From Streptomyces sp. ALI-76-A (lineage in GTDB: Bacteria; Actinomycetota; Actinomycetes; Streptomycetales; Streptomycetaceae), in NCBI RefSeq assembly GCF_030287445.1, contig NZ_JASVWB010000002.1, positions 1,178,001 to 1,242,000 on the forward strand: a stretch of DNA of 64,000 nt, read 5' to 3'. The notes under the pieces were generated by a model. It saw nothing but the letters and a program-made list of their open reading frames with translations. It was not told where the DNA came from and searched no databases. Every line of letters starts with the position of its first letter. Positions within the stretch are counted from its first letter, which is position 1. A program made the position numbers and the translations under genes. Of this stretch, positions 50,389-58,774 are shown one piece after another.

Positions 50389-51135
50389 TCAACGGACAGC
50401 AACGGCCAAACTGACCACGTAGTGCTCCTCGACTGTGCCGTTCGGGAAGATTTCGGTCAGAAGATCGCGCTCAGCAGCCAGGAACGTCCTGGTGCCGTTC
50501 TCGCCGAGAACAAGAAAGTCGGAATAGCTGGCTAGGTTCGCGAGATGGGTATCGAGCGGGACGCTCCTGGTCCACACCATCTGGCGGGTGACGATGCTGA
50601 GTTGGGGTGGCAGGCCGCGGAATCGGGCCATCGGGTCGGGTTCGTTGTCTTCGGCACCGAAGAGGTGGCGCAGGCGGGAGTCCTGGTCGGCTATCCAGGG
50701 CACAGTGCTGTCTGAGTCGTTCCACCAGAGGGCGAGTGCACCGCCGGGGCGCAGTACTCGGAGGGCCTCTGGGACGGACTTGCGCTGGTCGGTCCAGTGC
50801 CAGGCTTGGGCATAGGTAATGACGTCGATGGACTCGGAGGCAAGCGGCAGGTTGTTGCCGTCCCCGAGCACGAGAGGGACCTCGGGCAGCCTGAGGCGGA
50901 ACTGAGAGGCCATTCCAAAACCGGGTTCCACCGCGATGACGCGGGCACCCCGGGCATGAAGGAGGGCAGTCGCCAGTCCGGTGCCGGCACCAATGTCCGC
51001 GACCCGGGCACCTTTCAAGGACTGGCCGGCGAGTTCCTCAACCGCATCGAGCAGGGCGGGCGGATACGAAGGACGGTTTGCGGCATAGCTGGCGGCGGCC
51101 TTGTCGAAGGAACGGGCCTGCGAAGTGATCGTCAT
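50389..51135 (-). CDS. Class I SAM-dependent methyltransferase carried inside the IS21 element
   Basis: A 248-residue protein of the Methyltransf_11 type. Motif I VADIGAGTGLATALL (about 43-57), VIAVEPGFGMASQFR (post I, acidic Glu), VPLVLGDGNNLPLASESIDV (motif II) and ALRVLRPGGALALWW (motif III) are all intact. The N-terminus SFDKAAASYAANRPSYPPAL is typical of small-molecule methyltransferases (MJ0882/UbiE-like). It lies antisense to istA/istB between istB and the right end, within the target duplication, so it moves with the element. Possible roles are resistance or metabolite tailoring; the substrate is unknown. ATG 51135 is the best start. Confidence 0.9.
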   Translation of the reverse strand: MTITSQARSFDKAAASYAANRPSYPPALLDAVEELAGQSLKGARVADIGAGTGLATALLHARGARVIAVEPGFGMASQFRLRLPEVPLVLGDGNNLPLASESIDVITYAQAWHWTDQRKSVPEALRVLRPGGALALWWNDSDSTVPWIADQDSRLRHLFGAEDNEPDPMARFRGLPPQLSIVTRQMVWTRSVPLDTHLANLASYSDFLVLGENGTRTFLAAERDLLTEIFPNGTVEEHYVVSLAVAVR

Positions 51136-51317
51136 GTGACCATCCTCGGCGGTCCGGAGGCGCCTGGCACAGCGCTTTGAAGCCGTTTCCCCGCCAAGGC
51201 GTCGCAAGGCTACCGGCGGCGCCTCTCAGCCCCCGGCAACCGTTCCGGTCGGCGCCCGACAACCCCTCCGCTGCCCCTCGGGACACGGTTTCTGACCCGC
51301 CCGGCCCGCTTCAAGAA

Positions 51318-51353
51318 CCGAGGCCGGCGCCCCTTGCGGGGCGCCGGCCTCGG
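51318..51353. terminator. Long GC hairpin inside the IS21 element
   Basis: CCGAGGCCGGCGCCCC and GGGGCGCCGGCCTCGG form a perfect 16-bp stem with a TTGC loop. It lies in the otherwise gene-free 51136-51680 stretch upstream of the methyltransferase, and may insulate it or the istAB transcript from flanking promoters. Confidence 0.75.
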
Positions 51354-51680
51354 CCCGGTTAGGCACAAGCCGTTCTCCGCCGGTCGTGCCAATGCCCGTC
51401 CTCGTCGTCCACCGCAGATCGGAGAATCCGTCGGTCCCGGATCGAACACGGGTCGAGATCCTGTGGTCCGGCGGGCTGTCGGGGCCCGTCGTCCAGTCCG
51501 GATCCGATGCGTTTCACGCTACCGCTCCGCCCCCTCCCCCCGGCCAGGGAACCCACTCGTTCGGGGTGGGGCCAAAACAACTTGTCGGAGCGAGGTTGAC
51601 GCCCCCACGCGACCGGACTCTGCCAGCGAGTGGGGCCAACTTCAGTGCCGGAGTGGGGCCAATTCAAGTTGCCACAAACA

Positions 51681-51688
51681 TCTACTAC
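51681..51688 (+). repeat. Target-site duplication, right copy
   Basis: TCTACTAC directly follows the right IS21 end and matches 47607-47614. Confidence 0.93.
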
Positions 51689-51727
51689 CGAGTTCCTGGA
51701 CGCCAGCGCCTTCACAGAGGAGGTCCG

Positions 51728-52186
51728 GTGCTCACAGCGCCTCCGCTAACGCCGGCGGCAGTCATGTCGCACCCTGCGGTCCTGAACGCGCGGGAGGAGC
51801 AGGCGCTGGCGAGCGCCTCCCGCCTGTATGCGCTGCGCCGACGGATCAACGCCGACTCGGCCGCGACCGACGTTCCCACCGTCTACGTCGTGCTGTATGC
51901 GCTGACGGATCCGGGAGTGAGCCCGCGCGAGCACCTGGCCGAACCCCAAGGCCTCGCGCTCGCCCACGGTTATCTGGTCCGTGCGCGGTTCTGCGACATC
52001 GCCGACGGCATCCGGTCCGGCTGGGCGAAGGCTCAGCGCGCAATCGCCGAAGGCCACGCGCACGGCATCGTCGCCTCGTCCTGCACCGCCGTCGGTGGAA
52101 GCGATCAGCAGTACGAACTCGAGCTCCACTGGCTTGCCCGGCACCGGGCGGCTCTGTGGCTGGTACGTCCGGAACCAGCGCTGTGA
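51728..52186 (+). CDS. Hypothetical protein with recombinase-N-terminus-like pattern
   Basis: A 152-residue protein. GTG 51728 follows a perfect AGAGGAGG site, and before the IS21 insertion its start overlapped the end of the small coupled ORF. The core reads PTVYVVLYALTDPGVSPREH, then AHGYLVRARFCDIADGIRSG and WAKAQRAIAEGHAHGIVASS. The alternation of a beta strand, a helix and the D..G.R..W..A...I..G...GI pattern resembles the N-terminal domain of serine recombinases without the catalytic Ser. Family not certain. Confidence 0.6.
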   Translation: MLTAPPLTPAAVMSHPAVLNAREEQALASASRLYALRRRINADSAATDVPTVYVVLYALTDPGVSPREHLAEPQGLALAHGYLVRARFCDIADGIRSGWAKAQRAIAEGHAHGIVASSCTAVGGSDQQYELELHWLARHRAALWLVRPEPAL

Positions 52187-52334
52187 CCGTGGCCTCCCGC
52201 CTCCCAAGTCGAGGGGGATTCCGATCAGCCTTCCGGCGCGGTCCGCTCGGTGAGCCGCGCCTCGATCGAGCCGAAGCGGCGTACGAACACCCCGCGAACC
52301 ACCTTGCGGCTCTGTGGACATCAAGGAGGACGGC

Positions 52335-53864
52335 ATGACGCAGCTGGACGAGACACGGGCCCGGACTGTCGTACCGCTCCTGTACCACCTTCTGGATGCT
52401 GCGGAGCTCAACTGCGCTTCACCGAACAAGTTCCGGGTCCTCTGGCCGATCATGGCCGAAGATGCCGCGAAGGCGTTACAAGAGCCACGACTCGCCAAGA
52501 TCCGGCCCTCCACGGCAACCTACAAACGGTGGCTGGCCGGTACCCACATCCCCCGCGGAGACCTGCGCACCGTCCTTGAGTTCTACTTTGGCAAGAGCGT
52601 CGAGGCCCTCTTCCAGCTCGTCCCTGTACGCGACATCGTCCGTCCGCGCCCGCTGGACCGAAGGACGCGCACTGCGGTACGAAGCCTGGACTACACCTGG
52701 CCGACGTCCCGGCATGTCCCCGGCGAGCCGGACGCGGGAATCTTCGGCAGCTGGGAGCTCGCCGGCGGCCGGCACTTCGACGGCACCTCGATCGGCGTGC
52801 AGATCTATGAGGCTGAGCCTCGCGGCGACGTGATGGAGATCAGCTCCGCGGACCTCCCCCACCTGGAGACCTTCGTCCGCTCCTCACGCAGGGGCGTGAT
52901 TCTGGCCTCTCCCGGTGCTGCTGGCGGGTTGGGCCTGTATGTGCTGGACGCCGCGCTCGCCCGCCAGAACCTCTTCGTGGGCCAAGACCTCCGTGTGCCG
53001 CTGGCGTACCAGCTGGACGACCTGATCTACGCCATCCTCTGGGCGCTGCACGTTGTGGACGACGGTCTGCTGGCGGATGACAATCCCCTCTCTGACCGTG
53101 CTGAGGAGCTTCGGCACTATGTCAAGATCAGCAACTCGGCGCCGCCGCGATCCGACATGCCCGATCTCTCCCCCATCGGTGCCGCGTGGCTGGGCTCCAG
53201 TCTCTGCGCCCAGTACATCGTCCGGCACCTCGGTGACCTCCCCGAGGTGCCGGCGTTCTGGACCCGCGAGGCAACTGGGGAGGAATGCGCACCATGGCTA
53301 CTATTCCGCCACAAACACGACTACTTGCAGAATGTTGCCGATCGCTTCGCGGGACCGGGAAGTGCCCTTGGTCGCGCCTTTTGCGTCCCAGAGTCCGCCG
53401 TACACTCAAGTGAGAGTTATGAGCGAACCCTTCTGTTTCTCACGGTCGCCATGATGGAGATGTACGGGATCAAGGTGTGGCTGACCACCGAGCAGGAGTA
53501 CCAAGAGGTCGAGGGGTTCGTCCTGGCACGCAACCAGGCCATCCTGGCGAACTGGGTACGCGAGGAATCCGTCTGGCGGGTCGCGACCACCAGCGCGCGA
53601 CGCGAGGTAGCCCCCTACCAGGAAGTGATTGGCCACGTGCGGGCCCACAGTCTGGTCGACGGGCCGACGCCGACGGCCCGGCTGCAGGCCCTGGCCGACT
53701 ACCTCGAACTGGACTGGAACTGGCTGACCGGCCGGAGCCATGGCCTCGCCGAGGAGGGGCTCACCAGCATGCTGCGCCCCCGCAGCCGCCTTCTCACGCT
53801 CAAGGCACTCGACCAGACGCTGCGCTTTATCGGCAGCCTGGGCAGCCCAAATGACGGCCGATAA
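52335..53864 (+). CDS. Large HTH transcriptional regulator of unknown signal
   Basis: A 509-residue protein from ATG 52335 (CATCAAGGAGGACGGC upstream). An N-terminal DNA-binding helix bundle (RPSTATYKRWLAGTHIPRGD, then LRTVLEFYFGKSVEALFQL, about 55-95) precedes long sensor-like regions. LPHLETFVRSSRRGVILASP and LAYQLDDLIYAILWALHVVD suggest a ligand-binding alpha/beta segment. Streptomyces genomes carry similar orphan regulators near metabolite clusters. It precedes the asparaginase-PPC pair by 42 bp. Confidence 0.75.
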   Translation: MTQLDETRARTVVPLLYHLLDAAELNCASPNKFRVLWPIMAEDAAKALQEPRLAKIRPSTATYKRWLAGTHIPRGDLRTVLEFYFGKSVEALFQLVPVRDIVRPRPLDRRTRTAVRSLDYTWPTSRHVPGEPDAGIFGSWELAGGRHFDGTSIGVQIYEAEPRGDVMEISSADLPHLETFVRSSRRGVILASPGAAGGLGLYVLDAALARQNLFVGQDLRVPLAYQLDDLIYAILWALHVVDDGLLADDNPLSDRAEELRHYVKISNSAPPRSDMPDLSPIGAAWLGSSLCAQYIVRHLGDLPEVPAFWTREATGEECAPWLLFRHKHDYLQNVADRFAGPGSALGRAFCVPESAVHSSESYERTLLFLTVAMMEMYGIKVWLTTEQEYQEVEGFVLARNQAILANWVREESVWRVATTSARREVAPYQEVIGHVRAHSLVDGPTPTARLQALADYLELDWNWLTGRSHGLAEEGLTSMLRPRSRLLTLKALDQTLRFIGSLGSPNDGR

Positions 53865-53906
53865 ACTCAACTCGCCCTGCTCCAGCCGCGATCCGAGGAA
53901 TGTGCG

Positions 53907-54935
53907 TTGACGAAGCCAAGCTCCCCTCCTCCCACGGTGCTCGTGATCAGCCTCGGCGGCACCATCACGATGACCCCCACCACCACGGAGGGCGCGGCGC
54001 ACCCCACGCTGAGTGCGGAGGACCTGCTCGCGGCCGTACCGCAGCTGGCCGGCACCGGCATCGTCGTCAAGACGCAGTCCTTCACGACCAAGCCGGGCGC
54101 CTCCCTGACCTTCGACGAGATCGAGGAGCTCGCCGGCCAACTGCGGGCCATGGACGGTCAGAGCACCTTCGACGGCTTCGTCGTGGCCCAGGGGACCGAC
54201 ACCTTGGAGGAGACGTCCTACCTGCTGAGCCTGCTGTACGCGGGCGAGACGCCTCTGATCATCACGGGCGCGATGCGCGCCCCCTACCTGGCCGGGGCCG
54301 ACGGACCGGCCAACCTGCTCGCCTCGGTCACCGTCGCGGCCAGCCCCCAGGCCCGCGGCCTGGGCGTCCTGGTCGTCTTCAACGACCAGGTCTTCGACGC
54401 CGCGCGGGTCCGCAAGACCCACAGCACCAGCACGAACGCGTTCACCGCACCCGACACCGGACCCCTGGGCACCGTGACCGAAGGCCGCCTGCGGCTCCTG
54501 GCGATCCCCGCACACAAGCCCCTCCCGCTCGCCGCGGCGATGACCCGCCCGGCCCGCGTCGGCGTGTACACCGCGTCCCTCGGCGACGGCGGCACGCTGC
54601 TGGCGCCGCTCCTCGAACAGGTCGACGGCATGGTCATCGCCGGCTTCGGAGTCGGGCACGTGCCCGCGACCTGGGTCCCCATCCTCCAGGAGGCCGCTCA
54701 GCGGATCCCGATCGTCCTCGCCTCCCGCACCGGTGGCGGCACCACCCTCACACGCGCGTACGGATTCCCCGGCTCGGAAAAAGATCTGCTGGACCGGGGC
54801 CTGATCGGGGCCGGGCACCTCGACCCGTACAAAGCCCGCCATCTGCTGACAGTCCTGCTGCGCAGCGGCGCCCACCGCGACACGATCCTCGCCACCTTCG
54901 CGCCCGCCGGGACGACCGCGGAAGGGCGGGGCTGA
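53907..54935 (+). CDS. L-asparaginase-like enzyme (type I/II fold)
   Basis: A 342-residue asparaginase. The first catalytic Thr lies in VISLGGTITMTP (T19 region), and the second motif GFVVAQGTDTLEETSYLLS (about 88-106) supplies Thr/Asp. GAMRAPYLAGADGPANL and NDQVFDAARVRKTHSTSTNA complete the active-site shell. No signal peptide, so the enzyme is cytoplasmic. TTG 53907 is the start, and the stop overlaps the PPC gene (TGATG). It converts asparagine (or a related amide) to aspartate and ammonia. Confidence 0.9.
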   Translation: MTKPSSPPPTVLVISLGGTITMTPTTTEGAAHPTLSAEDLLAAVPQLAGTGIVVKTQSFTTKPGASLTFDEIEELAGQLRAMDGQSTFDGFVVAQGTDTLEETSYLLSLLYAGETPLIITGAMRAPYLAGADGPANLLASVTVAASPQARGLGVLVVFNDQVFDAARVRKTHSTSTNAFTAPDTGPLGTVTEGRLRLLAIPAHKPLPLAAAMTRPARVGVYTASLGDGGTLLAPLLEQVDGMVIAGFGVGHVPATWVPILQEAAQRIPIVLASRTGGGTTLTRAYGFPGSEKDLLDRGLIGAGHLDPYKARHLLTVLLRSGAHRDTILATFAPAGTTAEGRG

Positions 54936-55414
54936 TGCGGCACACCGAACTGAGGATGGGGCGCACCTTCGCGCTGGCTTTCGATGACGGCGACGACTTC
55001 GTCGCGGAACTGACCGGCTTCTGCGCAGAGATGGGAATTCGGCAGGCCATCATCCCGATGTTCCTCGGAGGGTTCCGGGAGGTGAGCCTGGTGGGAACGA
55101 ACGGCACGCTGGAGGACCCGGAAGCTCCCGTGTGGGACGAGACCGTCCTGCACGCGGTGGAAGCCGTCGGCTCCGCCACGCTCGCCTGGAGCCCGGAGAA
55201 CGACGCCCTCGCCCCGCACATCCATGTCGCGGTCGGACGCAAGGATCTCGCCGCCGCGGGGAGCGTGTCGCATCTGCTGCGGGCGGAGGTGCAGTTCATC
55301 CAGGAGATGTTTCTCCAGGAGGTCCTCTCCCCCGGGATGCTGCGGCCACTGTGCGGACCACACGCTGTCCCGACCCTGACCTTCGCCCCGCACCAGGAAG
55401 CCCAGCCCCTGTGA
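54935..55414 (+). CDS. PPC/PCC (DUF296) domain protein
   Basis: A 159-residue protein with the PCC fold: FALAFDDGDDFVAELTGFCA, then MGIRQAIIPMFLGGFREVSL, LAPHIHVAVGRKDLAAAGSV and HLLRAEVQFIQEMF. The HIH pair resembles the metal-site histidines of bacterial PPC proteins, and plant homologues bind AT-rich DNA. It is co-translated with the asparaginase (TGATG) and may act in the same pathway. Molecular role is not known. Confidence 0.85.
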   Translation: MRHTELRMGRTFALAFDDGDDFVAELTGFCAEMGIRQAIIPMFLGGFREVSLVGTNGTLEDPEAPVWDETVLHAVEAVGSATLAWSPENDALAPHIHVAVGRKDLAAAGSVSHLLRAEVQFIQEMFLQEVLSPGMLRPLCGPHAVPTLTFAPHQEAQPL

Positions 55415-55534
55415 CCCCGCCCGGCTCCGCCCCGAGCTCGGCGCGACGGCATCCGCGCCGGTTGCGTGGCTCCCGAAGAGGCGGGCCAGTGCCGTTTCGT
55501 CGTGTCATCTCGCCTTTGGGCAGTGAGGAGATCC

Positions 55535-56263
55535 GTGGCGCCTCGGCTGATGGTCGACGAACGGGCATTCCCGTCGGCACCCCCGTCTGACCTTGACGAC
55601 CCTGAAGTGATCGTCGGACACGACTGGGAGGCCTTCGCCGCCGTCTCCCGGATGACCGACCACTGGGCCCGGCAGGGATGGCCCGACGGCGGCCGCGTGT
55701 ACTACTGGATGCTCACCTTTCCTGATTGCGCCGCTCTGGTCAGCCGGGCACAACAGTGCCAGCATGCACTGGCACATCTGGGCATGGACCCGATCCCGGC
55801 CGACGGCCTGCACGTGACGATGGCACGGATCGGCGATACAGCCCACGTCCCGGCCGCCAGGATCCACCACTTGGTGGCTTTGGCCGAACGCCTGGCCCTC
55901 AAGTCCTTTTCCGTACTCGCCCATCCTCTCGCAGGGTCACGGGGGGCGGTCCGCTTCACTCTCACGCCCTGGACGCCTCTGGTGCGTCTCCATGCGGAAC
56001 TCAGTGCCCTTACCCGCCAGGCCGGCGTGCCCGGAGGCATGCCCACGGCAGCCTTCCGGCCTCACCTGGGAATCCAGTACAGCAACCGCGATCAGCTCGC
56101 CGCTCCTGTGATCGAGGGTGTTGCGCAGCTGCGTTGCCTTCCGCCCGTGCCTCTCGACATCACCTCTGTGGACCTTGTCGAGCTCTACCGCACGGACCTT
56201 CCCGAGCGCTCCTACCAGTGGGAAGTCCTGCACCGCTTTTTCCTCGGCCGGCCGTCCAAGTGA
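55535..56263 (+). CDS. 2H phosphoesterase-superfamily protein (2'-5' RNA ligase-like)
   Basis: A 242-residue protein. The two hallmark H-x-T/S-x motifs are at GLHVTMARIG (about 96-101) and FRPHLGIQYS (the second reads H-L-G-I), with a strand-rich fold between. 2H proteins hydrolyse cyclic phosphodiesters or RNA ends. GTG 55535 has a CAGTGAGGAG site and is preferred; ATG 55550 is an alternative. The second motif has Gly for the usual Thr/Ser, which may alter activity. It stands alone. Confidence 0.8.
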   Translation: MAPRLMVDERAFPSAPPSDLDDPEVIVGHDWEAFAAVSRMTDHWARQGWPDGGRVYYWMLTFPDCAALVSRAQQCQHALAHLGMDPIPADGLHVTMARIGDTAHVPAARIHHLVALAERLALKSFSVLAHPLAGSRGAVRFTLTPWTPLVRLHAELSALTRQAGVPGGMPTAAFRPHLGIQYSNRDQLAAPVIEGVAQLRCLPPVPLDITSVDLVELYRTDLPERSYQWEVLHRFFLGRPSK

Positions 56264-56881
56264 TCTTCAGCCCCGGTGGAATGAGCGGTCCCGATGGGTG
56301 CGTTGGAGCAGGGGCAGCTGCGGCTTCCGCGAGCGTCATGGAGCTCCCCACTCGGGACGCACACGACGTTCCCCAACCCGCCAACGCCCGTCACTCGCCA
56401 GCGAACCTCTCCCCCGATGTGATCAGTGTGAGCCCTCCAGCGTGCCAGTTTGCTTCAAGATCTGCAGCAGCCGGGCGCCACCACGGTCGGTGAGCAGCAC
56501 ACCGGCCTCTCCAGCAACTCCTGCACAGCGTGCTGTTCCACTTGATGCGCTTGCCGCTTCCACCGGCAGCGACCCCGCGGGTTTTGGGCATGGAGGGCTT
56601 CGCGCCGCGAACTGGACTACATGGTCGCCGAGTTGCAGCGCCGAGGCCTGCCAGTCCGAACCACCTGGAACGGGCTCCACGCCGCCACCGACAGCGTCCG
56701 CCTCACCCGGCCCGCGCACCCCACCCTCGTCACCGCAGTCCAGCGCTACCACCACGGATGCACCGTCCACCCCGAGCGACGCGTGTTCTGCGACTGCGAG
56801 CGCAGACGCGCCGAGGGCGCCCGCATCGTCCGCCCCGCCCGACCAGCCGCCGGACCTCCAGCACCCACCAGGAACGAGACC
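56264..56881. other. Relic-containing region between the 2H and Nudix genes
   Basis: No complete gene is seen. It includes the ISL3-like fragment at 56528-56606. The Nudix frame stays open back to 56621, with a Cys/Arg-rich stretch (FCDCERRRAEGARI) that could belong to a truncated plasmid protein fused upstream. Confidence 0.4.
56528..56606 (+). pseudogene. Fragment of an ISL3-family transposase
   Basis: The plus strand reads SVLFHLMRLPLPPAATPRVL then GMEGFA, matching TVLAQLMRVPLPPLVTPRVL GVDDFA of the ISL3 element at 10.1-11.8 kb. It covers only ~26 residues, and the first catalytic Asp position is altered. It is an old, deleted copy. Confidence 0.65.
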
Positions 56882-57403
56882 ATGAAGACCTGCGACAACA
56901 CCTCGGTCGGCATCGTCATCACCGATCACCAGGGCCGCTACCTGATGTTCGACCGCGCCACCCTCCCGCCCGGCACGGCATCCGCCGCCGGCCACATCGA
57001 CAACCACGGGACCGCCGAGGACGCGGGCCGCGCCGAGGTCGAGGAAGAACTCGGCCTCACCGTCACCGGCCTCACCCACGTCACCGGCTGCTGGCGGGAC
57101 AACCCATGCCGCCGCCTCCCCGGCGCACGCGGCACCGGCCACGACTGGACCATCTACCAGGCCACCGTCACCGACGACCTCACCCCGAGCGCCCGCGAGA
57201 CGAAGAACGTCCGCTGGATCACTCCCGACGCCCTACAGGAGTTGGCAGACCGGACGGTCGCCTACGCCCAGGGACGCATCACAGACGCCGAGTTCGAGGC
57301 TGCGCCCGGCATCGAGCCGGTGTGGATGCAGTGGCTCGCCAACATCGCCGCGATCCACATCAGCCCCGACGACCTGCTTCGGGTGGACCAACTCAGCAGA
57401 TGA
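56882..57403 (+). CDS. Nudix hydrolase
   Basis: From ATG 56882 the product is 173 residues. The Nudix box runs from GHIDNHGTAEDAGRAE to VEEELGL (about 37-59), with the EExGL end intact, though the usual Arg of REUxEE is Ala and the first Glu is Gly. The N-terminus VGIVITDHQGRYLMFDRATL and GHDWTIYQATVTDDLTPSAR complete the fold. Nudix enzymes hydrolyse nucleoside diphosphates linked to another moiety; the atypical box suggests a changed or reduced activity. The longer frame from 56621 is possible but unsupported. Confidence 0.78.
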   Translation: MKTCDNTSVGIVITDHQGRYLMFDRATLPPGTASAAGHIDNHGTAEDAGRAEVEEELGLTVTGLTHVTGCWRDNPCRRLPGARGTGHDWTIYQATVTDDLTPSARETKNVRWITPDALQELADRTVAYAQGRITDAEFEAAPGIEPVWMQWLANIAAIHISPDDLLRVDQLSR

Positions 57404-57468
57404 TCGCCGCCCCGTCCTCCTGACCCATCGCGGCCGCCGCCCCCGCTCTCTGGGCGCGGCGGCCCGGA

Positions 57469-57624
57469 CGGTGCCCCGCATGCGGGCACACCGTCAAGGA
57501 GAACCGGCCTACCCAAAAAAGGTTCCACTGCGTCTCGTGCGGCCACACCGCGCACGCCGACACGGTGGGCGCCCTGAACGTTCTACGGGCCGGGCTGGTC
57601 CGTCGCGAAGCCGCACCGGCATAG
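57469..57624 (+). pseudogene. C-terminal relic of an IS200/IS605-type TnpB
   Basis: The frame reads CPACGHTVKENRPTQKRFHC, then VSCGHTAHADTVGALNVLRA and GLVRREAAPA with a stop at 57622-57624. This is the zinc ribbon (CxxC...CxxC) and the last RuvC Asp region (AHADTVGALN) of TnpB, an RNA-guided nuclease. No earlier RuvC motifs are present upstream. The right-end hairpin of the element follows. Confidence 0.85.
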
Positions 57625-57634
57625 CCAGAAGCCA

Positions 57635-57648
57635 CCCCGTTCACGGGG
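57635..57648 (+). repeat. IS200/IS605 right-end hairpin remnant
   Basis: CCCCG-TTCA-CGGGG is followed by CGGAGGAGTCAC, the pattern expected at the right end of Streptomyces IS605-type elements, where the TnpB-associated guide RNA scaffold also ends. It lies 11 bp beyond the TnpB stop. Confidence 0.6.
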
Positions 57649-57673
57649 CGGAGGAGTCACGAGGGTCATGAAC

Positions 57674-58774
57674 TCAGCGAAGAGCGTCACGCAGGGCCTC
57701 CTCCAAGACAGGTAGCCGGTCCAGCAGCATCAGAGCTGCCTCGTGCCGCACCCGCCCGTAGGCCTCAAGTGCGGCGTCGACGATGTGCGGTCGTTCCACT
57801 GGTACCGACAGCGGAAAGGCCGAGCAGAGCATGGCTGCACAGCCGACACGAAGCGAGGACAAGAGGTCGTCCGCGGACGCCTTCGGGTTGGCGTCCCGGT
57901 AGGCCAAGGTGAGGCCGGTGTATCCGGTGAGCCAGCTGTCCGCACTGTTGTCCAGCACGCTCTTGGGGTCGCAGCCAAGACGGCCAATCTCCCAGGCGAG
58001 GTACCCGGGTGTGGGCGGTCGGAAGTCCACGATCGCGGCTACCTCGTTGTTCTTGAACAGAACGTTGGGGCCGGCCATGTCGCCGTGCAGGACCTGGACG
58101 GTCAGCTGTGGAAGCGAGGCGAGGGTGCGCTCGACGTCCCCCAAGATGGCTTCTCGCTCACGCGCCGCCTGCAGCGCCCACGTCTCGAATTCCCCGAGCC
58201 TGGGCTTGTGCTGGTACGCATGGATCAGGCGCTCGAAGCGGTACCGTGAGGCGGCCACGTCGCATACCGCAGCACCAGGATTCTGGGTGGGTGCGGCGGC
58301 GGGGTGAGCGGCGAGCCGGCTGTGGAGGCGGCCCATCGCTGTGCCGACCGCTGCCCACCGTGCACCCGTCAGGCCGCCCTCGGCAGTCTCGGTGTGCGGC
58401 ACGTACGACCACAGCGACATTGCCAGGCGGCCGTGGGTCTCGAGGAGTTCGTGCTCGCGTGTGCGGGTTGCCCGCGCGGTCGCGACACCTCCGTCGGCGG
58501 CGTACTCGGACAGTTCGACCGACGCCCGCTCCAGATCCAAGTGTTCTCGAGTGCGGTAGACCTTGGCGAAGTGCCGCTGGCCCGTTTGATCCGCGATCGC
58601 GTAATTGTCCGTCGCGGTGCCCTCCGGGATTCGCGCGATCTCTGCCGGGTGCAGCCCGTACGCGAGCACCAGCGTGTCGGCCACCGCCATGATCTGCTCC
58701 CCCTCTGCGGTGCGGCCAGGTGTGTAAGGCGTGGCGACAGGCCTGGTGGCGGGCTGGTGAGATGCGGTGGACAT
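57674..58774 (-). CDS. APH-family phosphotransferase (aminoglycoside/choline kinase-like)
   Basis: A 366-residue kinase-like protein. Catalytic loop VLHGDMAGPNVLFKN (H-x-D-x4-N, about 228-242) and the DFRPP metal motif (about 250-254) are present, with TDNYAIADQTGQRHFAKVYR forming the nucleotide-binding lobe. ATG 58774 has a perfect CGAGGAGACC ribosome site; inner ATG 58690 is possible. APH-fold enzymes phosphorylate antibiotics, sugars or amino alcohols, and some act in RiPP dehydration. No partner gene supports the latter here. Substrate unknown. Confidence 0.85.
   Translation of the reverse strand: MSTASHQPATRPVATPYTPGRTAEGEQIMAVADTLVLAYGLHPAEIARIPEGTATDNYAIADQTGQRHFAKVYRTREHLDLERASVELSEYAADGGVATARATRTREHELLETHGRLAMSLWSYVPHTETAEGGLTGARWAAVGTAMGRLHSRLAAHPAAAPTQNPGAAVCDVAASRYRFERLIHAYQHKPRLGEFETWALQAAREREAILGDVERTLASLPQLTVQVLHGDMAGPNVLFKNNEVAAIVDFRPPTPGYLAWEIGRLGCDPKSVLDNSADSWLTGYTGLTLAYRDANPKASADDLLSSLRVGCAAMLCSAFPLSVPVERPHIVDAALEAYGRVRHEAALMLLDRLPVLEEALRDALR

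Larger units (their letters stand above)
47615..51680 (+). mobile_element. IS21-family element carrying a methyltransferase passenger gene
   Basis: The ends are inverted copies: left TGTTTGTGACAGGTTCCGTT and right, read inward, TGTTTGTGGCAACTTGAATT. Both are followed by GGCCCCACTCCGGCAC. Each end has three GGCCCCA repeats, the multiple transposase sites typical of IS21. A perfect 8-bp target duplication (TCTACTAC) flanks it, showing one intact, probably recent, insertion. Inside lie istA, istB and, unusually, a minus-strand SAM methyltransferase, followed by a large terminator hairpin. The length of 4066 bp is about 1.6 kb more than a plain IS21 element. Confidence 0.95.
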
